Positions 45,429-56,342 of a stretch of DNA of 64,000 nucleotides are shown here, piece by piece; within the stretch, counting starts at the first letter, position 1; each line of letters begins with the position of its first letter. A program made the translations under genes and the position numbers. The DNA lies in assembly GCF_035046505.1 (NCBI RefSeq), contig NC_089830.1:21259379-21323378 (forward strand). The letters are read 5' to 3'. Under the pieces are notes generated by a model, which saw only the letters and a list, made by a program, of their open reading frames with translations, was not told the origin of the DNA and searched no databases. This DNA comes from Tiliqua scincoides (Eukaryota; Chordata; Lepidosauria; Squamata; Scincidae).

Positions 45429-48400
45429 ATGAAGATTGTGGTTGGATTCCTCCTCCTCTGCCTGGTGGCCCTGCAGGACACCAGCGCAGCTCCTGCTCCA
45501 GGGGTAAGATTGTCCCTAACTTGTTTCTTGGTAGCCAGAGTTTAGGAGGAACCAGAGGTACACGGCTGGTGCGCAGAGGGTGGGGATGAATTTATGTGTG
45601 TTGGTCATCGAGCAAAAAAGGAATGCCACACTTCAACAACTTCGCAGGTGGACTGGTGTGTAAACATAAATGGCGACGCAATTTTCTTTGTATATCTTGT
45701 CTACGTTGGTACTTGTCTGACAGAAACTCTTTTGGCTTCCCTTGAAAATTCTCTGATCATTCATAGGAGGAGTCACAAAATTTGCTCTTGCTTTTACTCT
45801 TTTTGAAATGTCTCTGCCACCCCATATTATTCTCTGACATACCTGACCCTATTCCAGCTATACTATAAGGTATAGTTCATATTTGTATAAGGTATAGTAC
45901 ATAAGGTATAGTACTTATACCTTATGTATATAAGTATATAAGGTATATAAGGTATAGTACAATGTTCATATTTTTTTCCCCCAATAATCTAATGCTTTTT
46001 GCTTCTCCTTTCCAGAACCAGGGCAGCTTCAATGGCAATAATGCAGGAGGCAACAGTTTTAACGGCAATGGAGTAAGTACTCAGAATTCCCCGATATGTT
46101 CAGATGGATCTTTATTTATTCATATTAATTCCCTTCTCAGGAGAAAAAACTGTCAGCTTTCAAAATAATTTCATTGGATTGTGTTTTGTTTTTTTTCCTC
46201 ATTGGAAATTTCCAGTTTATTTTTGTGTCTGAAACAAAATGTGAGGAATTCTCAATTCATATTTGTCCCAGGGATGGTCTATACCAGGGGTGTCCAAACA
46301 TTTTGGCAGGAGGGCCACATCATCTCTCTCACACTGTGTCGGGGGCCGGGGGGGGAAGAATTAATTTACATTTAAAAATTGAATAAATTTACATAAATTA
46401 ATTTATTAGAGATGGAACTTATATGAATGAATGAAGATGTTGCAGTAGCTCAAGGCCTATAAAAGGCCTTGCATAAAGCAAGGCCAGCCTTTCCTTTGCT
46501 GCCACTGCTGCATCACAGATGTGAAACAGCAAGTAATGGAGGGAGCCCATGTCCCACAGCTCAGATGAGAGGTTGAACAGTTGTCTTCATGCTGAGAGCA
46601 GTTGCATCGGGCCAGCATGGGCTCCTGCAAGTCTCTGGAGGGCCAGAGGCCCATTGGAGATTGGGGGCTCCCCAAGGGCCTGATTGGGAGCCCCTGAGGG
46701 CCACAGGTGGCCCCCAGGCCGGGGTTTGGGCACCCCTGGTCTATACAAGCAGTGGTCCCCAAACTTACTGGCGCCATGGTGCCCTCCCCTCCCACAGTGT
46801 TTTCTTCTCTGCTCAGTCTGGCATCACCATCATGGATCATGTGAAATCCAAGATGGTGGCACCCAAATCTTGCAAGGTCTTGTGAGATCCAAGATGGTAA
46901 CACCCAAATCTCATGAGATTGGGCACCACCATCCTGGATCAAATGAGATTTCACGCAATTCAAGATGGCAGTGCCTTGGAGGAGTAGCCACCACAGTGCA
47001 CAGTTTGGGAACCACTGGTCTATGGGGTCCCTGAGTATATGATGAAGTAGCCTTCTTGAAACTAAACAGTGCCACTCAGCAGTGGATGGAGAAGCGCCTG
47101 GATGGGTAAAAAATTGGGATCCCATGTACCAGTGCTTTGAGTTTCATGATGGAATAAAGATCAACCAGCCTTGGCCATAGTACATTATATCTAGACTGGG
47201 AACTAGACAGAGCTAATGAGTCACTGTTGGATCTGCAGGTCCTCTCCATTTCTTTTGATGCCATCAACCATGTTATCCTTCTGGATCTCACAAATGGAAT
47301 AGGACCGAAAGACTGTATTGCTGTGGCTGGGGTCCATTCTGGAGGACCTTTCTGAAGGGCTGGTTCCAGAAGATAGTTCAGGGTGGGGGGTGGGGTAGGG
47401 GGTGTCTGTTTGATACCTTGGTTTTTGGCCTACAATGCCCATCAGGTCACTTCTGCTTTTGAAAACTTCATGCATGAAAACACCAAAAGAGTCTGGGTCT
47501 TTCGTATAGGCTACTATCAATATATGAATGTCACCCAGTTCTTCATATCATGACCGCCGTGAGCTGGGGAGGCTGTCAAGGTTCTGAACCAGCATGTGGA
47601 GTGACAGAAGGGCAAACAAACTCTGAAATTAAATCCCCATTAGATGGATGTTCTTTTGGTTCAGGGGCTGAGATTTTAACTTACCCAGTAGCAGTTTTCC
47701 TGTTAAGATCCTCTCCATTTTATTTTATTTTATGACTGGCGGGCGTGCTGGTTTTATCACTGTACTTTCACATTTAGTTGATTATGGCTGCAGTCCTAAC
47801 CATACTTTCCTGAGAGTAAGCCCCATTGAACAAAATAGGACTTACTTCTGAGTAGACCTGGTTAGGATTGTGCCCTAAGCTGTTTTTCATTGATGTCATA
47901 AGCCATCTTTGGTCACTCTAGGCAGGGCCAAAATGTTTTAATTAAATCCATATTAAAAGTAATAAATCAATGCTCGTCTTGCAGTAGTGAGTGACCCAAC
48001 TTTGGGTAATGAATAAGGCAGAAGTGGGTTTGCAACAGAATATGGGACTTCTTATTGTGAAATGGGGGAGATTTGTGCTTCAGTGCTGACAAGTTGGGTG
48101 TTTGAAGATGTTAATTCTTGTCCTTTGTTCTTGTTGTTGCAGAATGCAGGAAAAGTAAGTATCTGCAAGTGGACTTGACCCATCAATTCTATCCCTGGAT
48201 GAAAGTATTCTTGTGACTTCTTCAGTGGGTTCTAATGACTCCAAACAGGTTGTAGAAAAGCAATGTCTCCAAAGGGCTCTACTGGAGAAACGGGTGCAAT
48301 CCTATGCACATTTACCTGTGAATAAGGCCCATTGAACACAATGGGGTTTACTTCTGAGTAAACATGCATAGAATTGCACTGTGAGTTTATGTAAGGCACG

Positions 48401-50237
48401 GGTTCTCAAACTACACTCACAAGGGCATCATGGGCTGTCCCTGATGGCCTCTTATTACCAGCTCTCCAGGGTGCTGCCATCTTGGCTGGGCCGAGATCAT
48501 GTGCAAGATCCTGCATGATTCGCATGAGACCTCACACAATTTTCATGAGATCTCACACAATTCTTGAGAGATCTTGCACAATTGCCACTATGACTGGGCA
48601 CCATGAAAGAAGGGCGCTGTGACCATGAGAAGTTTGGGAAGCAGTAGACTAAGGGGTTGTGCCAACATGTTGAGGGGAACCATGAATTTTGTGGGATAAT
48701 AAGAAGTATAAAGGTGACAAAAGAAAAGAAGTCCAGGGATGTAGTTACAGGCATAGAGGGCATCCTTGGAGAAAGGGCAGAAGAAACTCATTTATCCTAG
48801 TCCCGTCAAGGGGTAGCATTGTTTTATCCCAAAGGATCTCTTCTATGGAGAACTCGTGCAAGGAAAGCACCCTACAGGTAGACCACAGCTGCGATACAAG
48901 GACATCTGCAAGAGGGATCTGAAGGCCTTAGGAGTGGACCTCAACAAGTGGGAAACCCTGGCCTCTGAGCGGCCCGCTTGGAGGCATGCTGTGCAGCATG
49001 GCCTTTCCTAGTTTGAAGACACACTTGGCCAACAGTCTGAGGCTAAGAGGCAAAGAAGGAAGGCCCATAGCCAGGGAGACAGACCAGGGACAGACTGCAC
49101 TTGCTCCCGGTGTGGAAGGGATTATCACTCCCGAATCAGCCTTTTCAGCCACACTAGACGCTGTTCCAGAACCACCTTTCAGAGCACGATACCAGAGTCT
49201 TTCGAGACTGAAGGTTGCCAACGGTACGGTAACGGTACTGAATGGGTTAAGTAGGGTGGGAGCAGTTTGCTGTGCCATTCAGGTGGCCGCATCATTGTAA
49301 TCTGTGGACATGAATGGGATGTGTCAAAATAGTGAATCGCTTTGATGTGGGAGATATAACTTTAAAAGAAAGATTTAATCTAAGAGATGTATATTCCATC
49401 GAGAAAGATTTGGGTTTTTGGAGATATTTTTTTTAATTTCTGCCTTTTTTAAAAATTGCAGTACCCCTGTTACGGTTGTGTTGGTGGTGGCGGTGGCGCA
49501 GGAGGAGTAAGTATCAGTGACTACCTCTGGTTAAACATGACCTCAAAATATTTTATAGCTTTACTTTCTTGCTTGGGTTCCAAGCAATTCCAAAGAGACT
49601 GTTCATGGCAGACTCAGAAGTTGCTGAAGGGAAAGTACCTTTCAGGGAAGTGCACTTAGGGAAGGCAGGAGAGGCACAGCCTCCCCTTGTCCTATTCTGC
49701 TCCAATGAAAATAATCTCAGGGCCTCACATGCCTACAATATAAATAACCTCACAGGGAGAGACTGGAGCTTGTGGCAGTGACAGCTCAGCCTTCCTTGGG
49801 AATACACATGCTCATTGCCCAGTTTCTGATTGGTTGAGCAATCACAGGGGAGGCTTAGCTGCTGTTGCCACAAGCTCTCAGAGACTAGAGCTGCGGCAAC
49901 AACAGCTCAGCCTCACCTGTGATTATGCAGGCACTAGGGTAGCCCTCTGAATACCTTGCTCTGTGACCTTGCCATCATCAAAAATGGTTGGCAACTTTCA
50001 GTCTCAAAAAACTATGGTATAAACCTACAGTACCCAGTATTTCCAAGCGGTCTCCCATCCAGGTACTAACCAGGCCTGACCCTGCTTAGCTTCTGAGATC
50101 AGATGAGATCCACCTCCATACTTCAAGGTCTGCCCCCCCAGCCTTGGATTTCACCACATGTCACTGCTGCTTTGAGCATCAATTCTGGGTTGGAAGGGGT
50201 GAGAACTGGGCTGCAAGGCAGAACATGAGAGAAGGCT

Positions 50238-50290
<53 letters not shown>

Positions 50291-51396
50291 GCTCAGAGCA
50301 GCCCCCCCCCCCCCCAAAAAAAAAATGGTTTCCGCAGGTTCAGTTTTCCCATCAGAGTGGTGGGAGAGCTAGGTGCCCAAAAGATTGCAACAGTCTAAAA
50401 AACATGGTGAAACTTTTCCATGCATGACTGAGGGCACAATCCTATGCATGCCTACTCAGAAGGAAGCCCTATTGTGTTTATAGGGCTTACTCCCAGGAAT
50501 GGGGTGGATAGGATTACAGCCTAAATGTGTCCACCATCCTAATCCCATGAATCAGGGAAAGAGGATTGCTGCCCTCTGGTGGTTAAAGCATGGAAAACAC
50601 CTACAGCTCCACTATACAGTATTCTGTGTGCCTCAACACCTTAAAATCAATGAGCGGTCAACCAATTCTCCATAGAGAGACTCTAAAAAGTTGCCCCTGA
50701 GACTTCCTGCCATTTAGGGAGCCAGAGAAACTTCACACTGCCCCTTTTGTTCTTTTCCAGAATTCTGGCAGCTTTAATGGCAACAATGCAGGTCACGGAA
50801 GCTTCAACGGCAACGGCGTAAGTATCAGAGATCTGAATCTTATCTGATCTATATAAATACTGTTAGTAATACCGTTAATAATCTGATCTGATCTCTCCTT
50901 ACTGTTAAATCCTATCAGTATCTTTTAGATTCATGACCTGTGCCCTCTTATAAAAAAAGAAGTCAACATACAGTCTCTTGATCTGCCAGTTTATCTGGGA
51001 GATGCGAACCTGCAGCCGTTGGTGAAATCTCTACTTGGCAAATTCCAGCCCTATGCCATATCAGCCAGGCCTAGCATTCAGATCCAATGTGTCCCATTAA
51101 GATCTACCCCACTCTCTGCTCAGGCTGGGCATTGAGGAAAACAAGCATTGAGTGACTTCCCATTTTGCTACCAGTGAGCTACAAAAGTTTTTATGGTCCC
51201 TCCTCAGGACTGTGATGCAGACAGGAAATGGAACAGTCATAGCCATGACTGGATCTTTGGTTCATGCTTAAGGGTTCTAGAGGGGGCTTGTGTTTTGCTT
51301 CAGCATGGAAATAACAGATTTGGATCAACTGTGCCCAGTTGAGTTTGTGCAAGAATAATGTGTTGCTTGTTCTTTGTATTACAGAACGGCAAGTGA
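45429..51396 (+). CDS. Gene B: small secreted Asn/Gly-rich protein with CYGC motif, 85 aa
   Basis: A paralogue of gene A. Exon 1 (45429-45503) codes the signal peptide MKIVVGFLLLCLVALQDTSA, then APAPG. The next exons are NQGSFNGNNAGGNSFNGNG (46016-46072), a 12-nt micro-exon NAGK (48143-48154), YPCYGCVGGGGGAGG (49462-49506), NSGSFNGNNAGHGSFNGNG (50761-50817) and NGK-stop (51385-51396). All junctions are phase 0 with consensus AG and GTAAGT/GTAAGA sites. The 57-nt exons align directly with those of gene A, with Asp often replaced by Asn. The two Cys in CYGC could form or exchange a disulfide; gene A has none in its mature part. It is probably secreted. The promoter and leader are conserved. No frame break was seen. 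Function unknown. Confidence 0.75.
46285..46738. mobile_element. hAT (Buster-type) MITE, 454 bp
   Basis: CAGGGGTGTCCAAACATTTT ... GGGGTTTGGGCACCCCTG. Perfect 8-bp duplication GTCTATAC at 46277-46284 and 46739-46746. Second copy of the 7542 family; in gene B intron 2. Confidence 0.92.
46750..47017. mobile_element. hAT-like MITE, 268 bp
   Basis: CAGTGGTCCCCAAACTTACT ... CAGTTTGGGAACCACTG. The interior repeats AAATCTCATGAGAT-like palindromes. It lies 3 bp after the preceding MITE's target duplication; its own duplication is unclear. Confidence 0.75.
47786..47878. mobile_element. Palindromic ~90-bp MITE
   Basis: GCTGCAGTCCTAACCATAC...ACTTACTTCTGAGTAGACC...GGTTAGGATTGTGCCC. Confidence 0.65.
48292..48381. 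mobile_element. Palindromic ~90-bp MITE
   Basis: GGTGCAATCCTATGCACATT...TTACTTCTGAGTAAACATGC...GAATTGCAC. Confidence 0.65.
48398..48650. mobile_element. hAT-like MITE
   Basis: GGGTTCTCAAACTACACTC ... GAAGTTTGGGAAGCAGTAG. Tandem CATGAGATCTCACACAATT units lie inside. Confidence 0.55.
48825..49222 (+). mobile_element. LINE 3' end with zinc-knuckle-like C-terminus
   Basis: Encodes traces of the LINE C-terminus: LFYGELVQGK, LRYKDICKRDLKALGVDLN, ETLASERPAW and a Cys-x2-Cys...SHTRRC end, then ACCAGAGTCTTTCGAGACTG and AAGGTTGCCAAC. 5'-truncated. The clade was not assigned. In gene B intron 3. Confidence 0.78.
49983..50112 (-). mobile_element. 5S rRNA-derived SINE, minus strand
   Basis: GGTTGGCAACTTTCAGTCTC tail, then CTCCCATCCAGGTACTAACC and CCTGCTTAGCTTCTGAGATC, the reverse of 5S rRNA. 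Confidence 0.85.
50239..50287. repeat. (CT)n microsatellite
   Basis: CT repeats, followed within 20 bp by C and A runs. Confidence 0.95.
50432..50523. mobile_element. Palindromic ~90-bp MITE
   Basis: GGGCACAATCCTATGCATGC...GGGCTTACTCCCAGGAATG...GATAGGATTACAGCCT. Confidence 0.65.
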
Positions 51397-52675
51397 GCCT
51401 TACATCTGGGTAAGTATTAGTCACTGCCTTTCTGAACCACAGGACTGGTAGGATGCTGGGTTCCAGGGGCAATTCAGTTACTTTCATAGCACTTGTGTTT
51501 GATTTGGCTTGCCTAGATGTGTGTTGTTGTTGTTTTCTAGTCCTCCCAATAGAGGGCAATGTAAGCCTTCAAAGATTCACATTCATTTGCTGAAAGGGAT
51601 CCATCTACGGGACAGGTTGTGAATCTGTGGTATAGAGTACATGCTCTGCACAGAGGAGATCCCAGGTTCAGTCTCCAACATCTGTAGATGGGTCCAGGGA
51701 AAGCAATAAACTACATGAAGCACTGGACAATTTGTGTCTGGCAGGACAGACAGTAGTATAACTGAGCTGCACTGAAAAATGGGCCTGACCCAGACAGCAA
51801 TCCTAAATACATGTCCTAGAGAATGAGGGCCAAATCCTATCCAGCTTTCCAGCCTTGGTGTAGCCATGCCAATGGGGTATGTGCTGCAACCTGGGGTGGG
51901 ACGGTAGTAATGGAGACCTTCAGAAGGTAAAGGAATGTTTGTTCCCGAGCCTTGGGGCTGTATTGCAGCTGCACTAGCACTGGAAAGTTGGATAGGATTG
52001 GGCCCTAAGTCCTGTTGAACTTAAACAGTGTTTAAGTAAAAAGAAAAGAAAAGGAAAGAGATACCAGCCCTCTAATAAGCACAGTGATAATTATGAAGAT
52101 CTCTATGCATGTGCAGAATATCTTCCTTGCACAGCACAGTTGAAAAGGGGGATGCGTGCTTGACTCAGAGGGCAATCACAATTCTATTGATGTGCAAACA
52201 CTTTCAGAAAGTGTGAAGGGGAGACTGGGGTCTTCTCCAAAATACACAGGAAAATACTGGGGCAATGTTCAAGGAGGGTACAAAAAGTTGCAGCCTCTCT
52301 TCTCTGTTACAGATTATATCTGCCTTTTAATTTTCCCTTTCAATGCAGCAAACACAGTTGTCTCCTGAGCAAATATATAAGTTTTCTTTTCAGTGTAACT
52401 TGGCCCTACCAGAACAGAAGTTTCAGTGTCTGCAGGACCAAAGCAGGAAGAAAATCTCAGGTCACTCTCCTTTTCACAATGCCATTCGAGTTTCTCGCTG
52501 TGTTCTTTTACAGCAGAAAGGGCCCAGAAAGATGACACAACCGATATCCAGAAGCCCTCTTCACTGCTGTCTGCCCAAGGAATACACCTTTCTGCCCTTC
52601 CCTCTTGAATGTTGATTGCAAAAGATTCTTGTTTGTTCTCAGATTCCCAAATAAAGCAACCTCATTTTGCAAACA
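51397..52675 (+). other. Gene B 3' UTR with a spliced non-coding last exon
   Basis: The stop codon (51394-51396) is followed 13 nt later by a donor (G|GTAAGT at 51410). A terminal exon probably begins at 52394 after TTCTTTTCAG and ends after AATAAA at 52650-52655. Because the junction is under 50 nt past the stop, nonsense-mediated decay would not be expected. Confidence 0.5.
51828..52006. mobile_element. Inverted-repeat MITE (CCAGCAC family)
   Basis: GGGCCAAATCCTATCCAGCT ... AAGTTGGATAGGATTGGGCC. In the gene B 3' UTR intron. Confidence 0.75.
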
Positions 52676-52870
52676 ACTGCTTGTCCTAGTCTATTTGTGC
52701 AGCTTTTCCATAATGCAGTTATTCCATATGACTCAATTAACTGTGAGATAATTTGAGGAAGGATACAGTTAGATTAAACGAAAGTATCCTTGAACCCAAC
52801 ATCTGCCTTTCCACAGTGTTCGGCCAGCCGCTTCAGAAAGTCTACCAGCATGGTGCGTTGGCACTAATGC

Positions 52871-53396
52871 AATGGTTCTCAAACCTTTTAGCACAGGACC
52901 CACTTTTTAGGGTGCCAATATGTTGGGACTCACTGGAAGTGATGGCATGGTCAGATGTGACATCATCGGGCAGGAAAATGTTCAATACCCCCACATGATA
53001 AAATCAAATCAATTAAGTAACCTTGAAAGCAATCCTAACCCACTTTCCAGCACTGTGGTAGGGGCAATGCAGCTTTGAGATAAGGGAACAAACTTTCCCT
53101 TACCTGGAGGGGGCCTGCATGACTGTCCCCCCACAATTGCCCCCCAACAGCACATGCCCCATTGACACAGCTATGTCAGAGCTGGAAAGTTGGTTAGGAT
53201 TTGGGCCTTAAAAGTTTACATAGTAGTCTGTTCAAAGTATAGATCTGCAACATTTCCCCACGTGCAGTTCACATACTATGGCAGCATCTAATATATTAAA
53301 AAAATAAAATGCACATTGAAATGAATGGGGACCCACCTGAAATTGGCTCACAACCCACCTAGTGCTTCCTGAGCCACAGTTTGAGAAACACTGTTC
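52871..53396. mobile_element. hAT MITE (GTTTCTCAAAC family), interrupted
   Basis: CAATGGTTCTCAAACCTTTT ... CAGTTTGAGAAACACTG, split by a CCAGCAC-family MITE at 53026-53210. Same family as 19277 and 60415. Confidence 0.75.
53026..53210. mobile_element. Nested inverted-repeat MITE (CCAGCAC family)
   Basis: AGCAATCCTAACCCACTTTC ... AAGTTGGTTAGGATTTGGGC. Confidence 0.7.
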
Positions 53397-53399
53397 TAG

Positions 53400-54094
53400 A
53401 GTGTTTATTGAGCTCCACGTTCATCAGATCAGGACTGTTACAGTGGCCTTGGCTTCCCCGTCACCTGGCCTTTGATAGGAGTCCAGGCATGATCACCTAC
53501 TCACAAGTAAATGCACATGTGGGGATAAATTTCACTATCCATAGGGCTCAATCTATTATCCCTATCTGCTATCAGCCTGTCAGTTTCTGTTTCATGACTC
53601 TCCAACAATCTGTCATGACCCCACCAGTGCAATGCAGCCCACAGTTTGGGAAACACTGCTCAACGCGACAGAGTAGCTTTCCCCCCCCCCCCGTCTGTAA
53701 GTACACATTTTGAGTCTATTATTTATGGCATTATTTTTATTTTACATTTAAATGAACATATAGCTTTATATATTTAAAGAATCTTGGTTGTCCCCCCAGA
53801 TATGAGAAGGCAGTTGGAAATGTAAAAGCCACTTCACAAGAACCGAAGAGAGGGAGGGCGTACCCTGTCCCAAAGTGGCCAATATACCAGAGATAAGGAG
53901 AGACAATGGAGCAAGAGGAGATGTATTAATTTGTGGTTCAACTGGTGAAAGCTCAGGGTTCCTTCCTTCTTTTCATGCACATTTCAATCAACACACATTG
54001 ACTTAATAAAAGCAAGAGATGAGATTCTCAGACAAGAGAAAGCACATGTTTGAAAAATGGTATACACCAAAATTTAAAAAAAAAAAATTTGGCA
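53400..54094. other. Intergenic sequence between genes B and C
   Basis: No gene or repeat family recognised. Confidence 0.35.
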
Positions 54095-54430
54095 AAGATT
54101 TTTTGGTGAGGCCTGAAGACCCTTCTGTTTAAACAAGGCTTCTGAGTTCTCGGCCTTTTTAACGTCTTTTCAACACCTTTTAATATTTTTTTAAATACTT
54201 GGTTACAGGCCTGATTCTTTTATGACTTGCTGCTCTATGCTTTTTACCTGATTACTTTTTATCAGACTTAATACTGTTTTATCTGACTACTGTTTTTATG
54301 ATATGTGTTATATGCTTTTATCTGTTTTTTAAATTACGTTTTTAATATGTTTTAACCTGTTGTAAGCCGCCTTGAGTTCCTTTCGGGGAGAAAGGCGGGG
54401 TAAAAATAAAGTTATTATTATTATTATTAA
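54095..54430 (+). mobile_element. L2-like LINE 3' end with (TTA)n tail
   Basis: GAGGCCTGAAGACCCTTCTG ... TAAGCCGCCTTGAGTTCCTT, GGGGAGAAAGGCGGGGTAAA, ATAAAG then TTATTATTA. A reverse copy is at 60965-61490. Confidence 0.65.
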
Positions 54431-54554
54431 TTTTAAAATATAATTTAACATATTGCTCAAGTCTTTAAACCACAGATGAAAACACATTATAGTGTTTTAA
54501 TCTGTGCCTTAAAAACTTGAGCAACATGCTAAATTATGTTTTAAACTCATCCAG

Positions 54555-54590
54555 CCACAAAAGCCTTAGTCTGTCTGTCTGTCTGTCAAT

Positions 54591-54621
<31 letters not shown>
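54555..54621. repeat. (TCTG)n/(TTTA)n microsatellite
   Basis: TCTG units then about nine TTTA units, directly before a 5S SINE. Confidence 0.95.
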
Positions 54622-54763
54622 TCCTGCACATGCCTGATCTTGTCTGATCTCGGAAGCTAAGCAGGGTCAGGCCTGGTTAGTACTTGGATGGGAGACCGCC
54701 TGGGAATATCAGGTGCTGTAGGCTTATACCATAGTCCTTCGAGACTGAAGGTTGCCAACCAAC
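54622..54763 (+). mobile_element. 5S rRNA-derived SINE
   Basis: CCTGCACATGCCTGATCTTG, 5S body, GCTGTAGGCTTATACCATAG, GAAGGTTGCCAACCAACC. Inserted in the TTTA tail of a Sauria SINE (rest at 54765-54885). Confidence 0.88.
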
Positions 54764-54764
54764 C

Positions 54765-54885
54765 ATTATTTATTTATTTACATTTTTATTCTGCCCTTCC
54801 TCCAAGGAAGTCACTGACCCAATGTCACCCAGGAAGCTTCACGGCTGAGCGGGAATTAGAACCTGGATCTTCCAGGTCCAAGGAC
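54765..54885 (-). mobile_element. Sauria-type SINE, internally deleted
   Basis: ATTCTGCCCTTCCTCCAAGG joined to GTCACCCAGGAAGCTTC and ATTAGAACCTGGATCTTCC. Confidence 0.65.
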
Positions 54886-55041
54886 CAAATCCTATCCCGC
54901 TTTTCAGCCCCGATGCAGCTGCAATGCAGCCCTGAGGTAAGGGAACAAACATTCCCTTACCTTGAGGAGGTCTCCCTGGCTTTCCCTGACCTGCATCAGG
55001 GCATGGCTGCATGGGCGCTGGACAGTTGGATAAGATTAAAC
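54882..55041. mobile_element. Inverted-repeat MITE (CCAGCAC family)
   Basis: GGACCAAATCCTATCCCGCT ... GGACAGTTGGATAAGATT. Confidence 0.65.
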
Positions 55042-55391
55042 CAAGTATCTCTACACCATGGAACATAATGACAAAATATTTTTTTTACATTAAACTATGA
55101 TTTGGGTCAGAAATTAGGAAAAAAAATGGAAAGTTGAGCTAGCATGAGAATTATAGTCTTGGGTTGGAATTAGACAGTCTTGGGTGTTCTTCAGGGATTG
55201 GGACTCCTCTGCTTGTCCTTTGATAATTCAGCTTCCCTTCCAGTATGGGAAAAGAAAGGGGATGCAAAGTGCTGGAGGAGCAGAGATGGCAGTACTATCT
55301 TTCCGGTGGCTTTCTCTCAACCTGTTGATTTAGGCGTTGCGCCATCAGTCCTGTTTCTGCAGGCTCGGTACTGGACTGGGCAGCAACTGTT

Positions 55392-55530
55392 ACCCTGCAC
55401 ATGCCTGATCTCGTCTGATCTTGGAAGCTAAGCAGGGTCAGGCCTGGTCAGTACTTGGATGGGAGACCGCCTGGAAATACCGGGTGCTGTAGGCTTATAC
55501 CATAGTCTTTCGAGACTGACGGTTGCCAAC
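55392..55530 (+). mobile_element. 5S rRNA-derived SINE
   Basis: CCCTGCACATGCCTGATCTC, 5S body, tail GAGACTGACGGTTGCCAAC. Confidence 0.88.
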
Positions 55531-55554
55531 CATCTCCCTATACTGAACACTATC

Positions 55555-55683
55555 TCCCGATCTCGTCTGATCTCGGAAGCTAAGCAGGCTCAGGCCTGGT
55601 TAGTACTTGGATGGGAGACCGCCTGGGAACACTGGGTGCTGTAGGCTTATACCATAGTCTTTCGAGACTGAAGGTTGCCAACC
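55555..55683 (+). mobile_element. 5S rRNA-derived SINE
   Basis: CCCGATCTCGTCTGATCTCG, near-perfect 5S body, tail GAGACTGAAGGTTGCCAAC. It lies 24 bp after the preceding copy. Confidence 0.88.
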
Positions 55684-55723
55684 AGATGCTTTCATGGCAG
55701 GCACCCAGCACCATGTACAAATA

Positions 55724-55945
55724 CAGTTGTCCCTTGGTATCCACAGGAAGTTGGTGGTGCCAGCCCCCCAGCTCCCAGACGTGACCAGGACTCACTTCCA
55801 GTTCACAGCTGCAACTTGCAGTTCTGTCCAGGAGGTACTTCTGGTCACATCTGGAAGTCCTTCTGAGGTCCTCTGAGCTGGGGCTCAGCAACCATGGATG
55901 CTCAAATCTACGGATGCCAAGCTTGCGGATAAGGAGGGCCTGCTG
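55724..55945. mobile_element. Tigger/MER2-like MITE, 222 bp
   Basis: CAGTTGTCCCTTGGTATCCA ... GCGGATAAGGAGGGCCTGCTG, flanked by TA on both sides. It lies ~240 bp before the gene C promoter block. Confidence 0.8.
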
Positions 55946-56187
55946 TATATATAAATTGATCACACTACAAGCTTTAAATAAAATAAATTGAAATGCTTGT
56001 TGGGCAACAAAGAACCGGCCGTGAAGACTTTCGCCCTTGCACCTGGTGACTACAAGCACACAGTACAAAGAGAGAAGGAGGAAGGCAACGGAAATATTTG
56101 ATCTTAGAAGCAGTGTACAGCATCTTTCAGAGAAAAGAAAGAGGGTGTGGACCCCCAAATATGAGGAAAGAGGACTGATAGAATCAA

Positions 56188-56281
56188 TCAGGCGTTGGTT
56201 CATTCTAAGGCTGAGTCATTGGGCTTGGCCAACGACGGTTAGCACTGTCCAAGAGGGCCCCTGGCATAAATGAGAGCCTGC
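56188..56281 (+). promoter_or_regulatory. Promoter block of gene C
   Basis: Closely matches the gene A block (CAGGCGTTGGTTC, GGGCTTGGCC, AGCACTG, GGCATAAATGAGAGCCTG). The TATA-like CATAAATG is at 56265-56272, about 70 bp upstream of the start codon. Confidence 0.7.
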
Positions 56282-56342
56282 TCTGTAGCCATCATACCCC
56301 AGTCCAACTTGAAACAGAAAAGCCAGAAGTAGGATCTCCAAG

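Noticed and set aside
48825-49300. Host zinc-finger gene
   Set aside because: The Cys/His end belongs to a LINE C-terminus, and the same sequence recurs at 58612 with target duplications.
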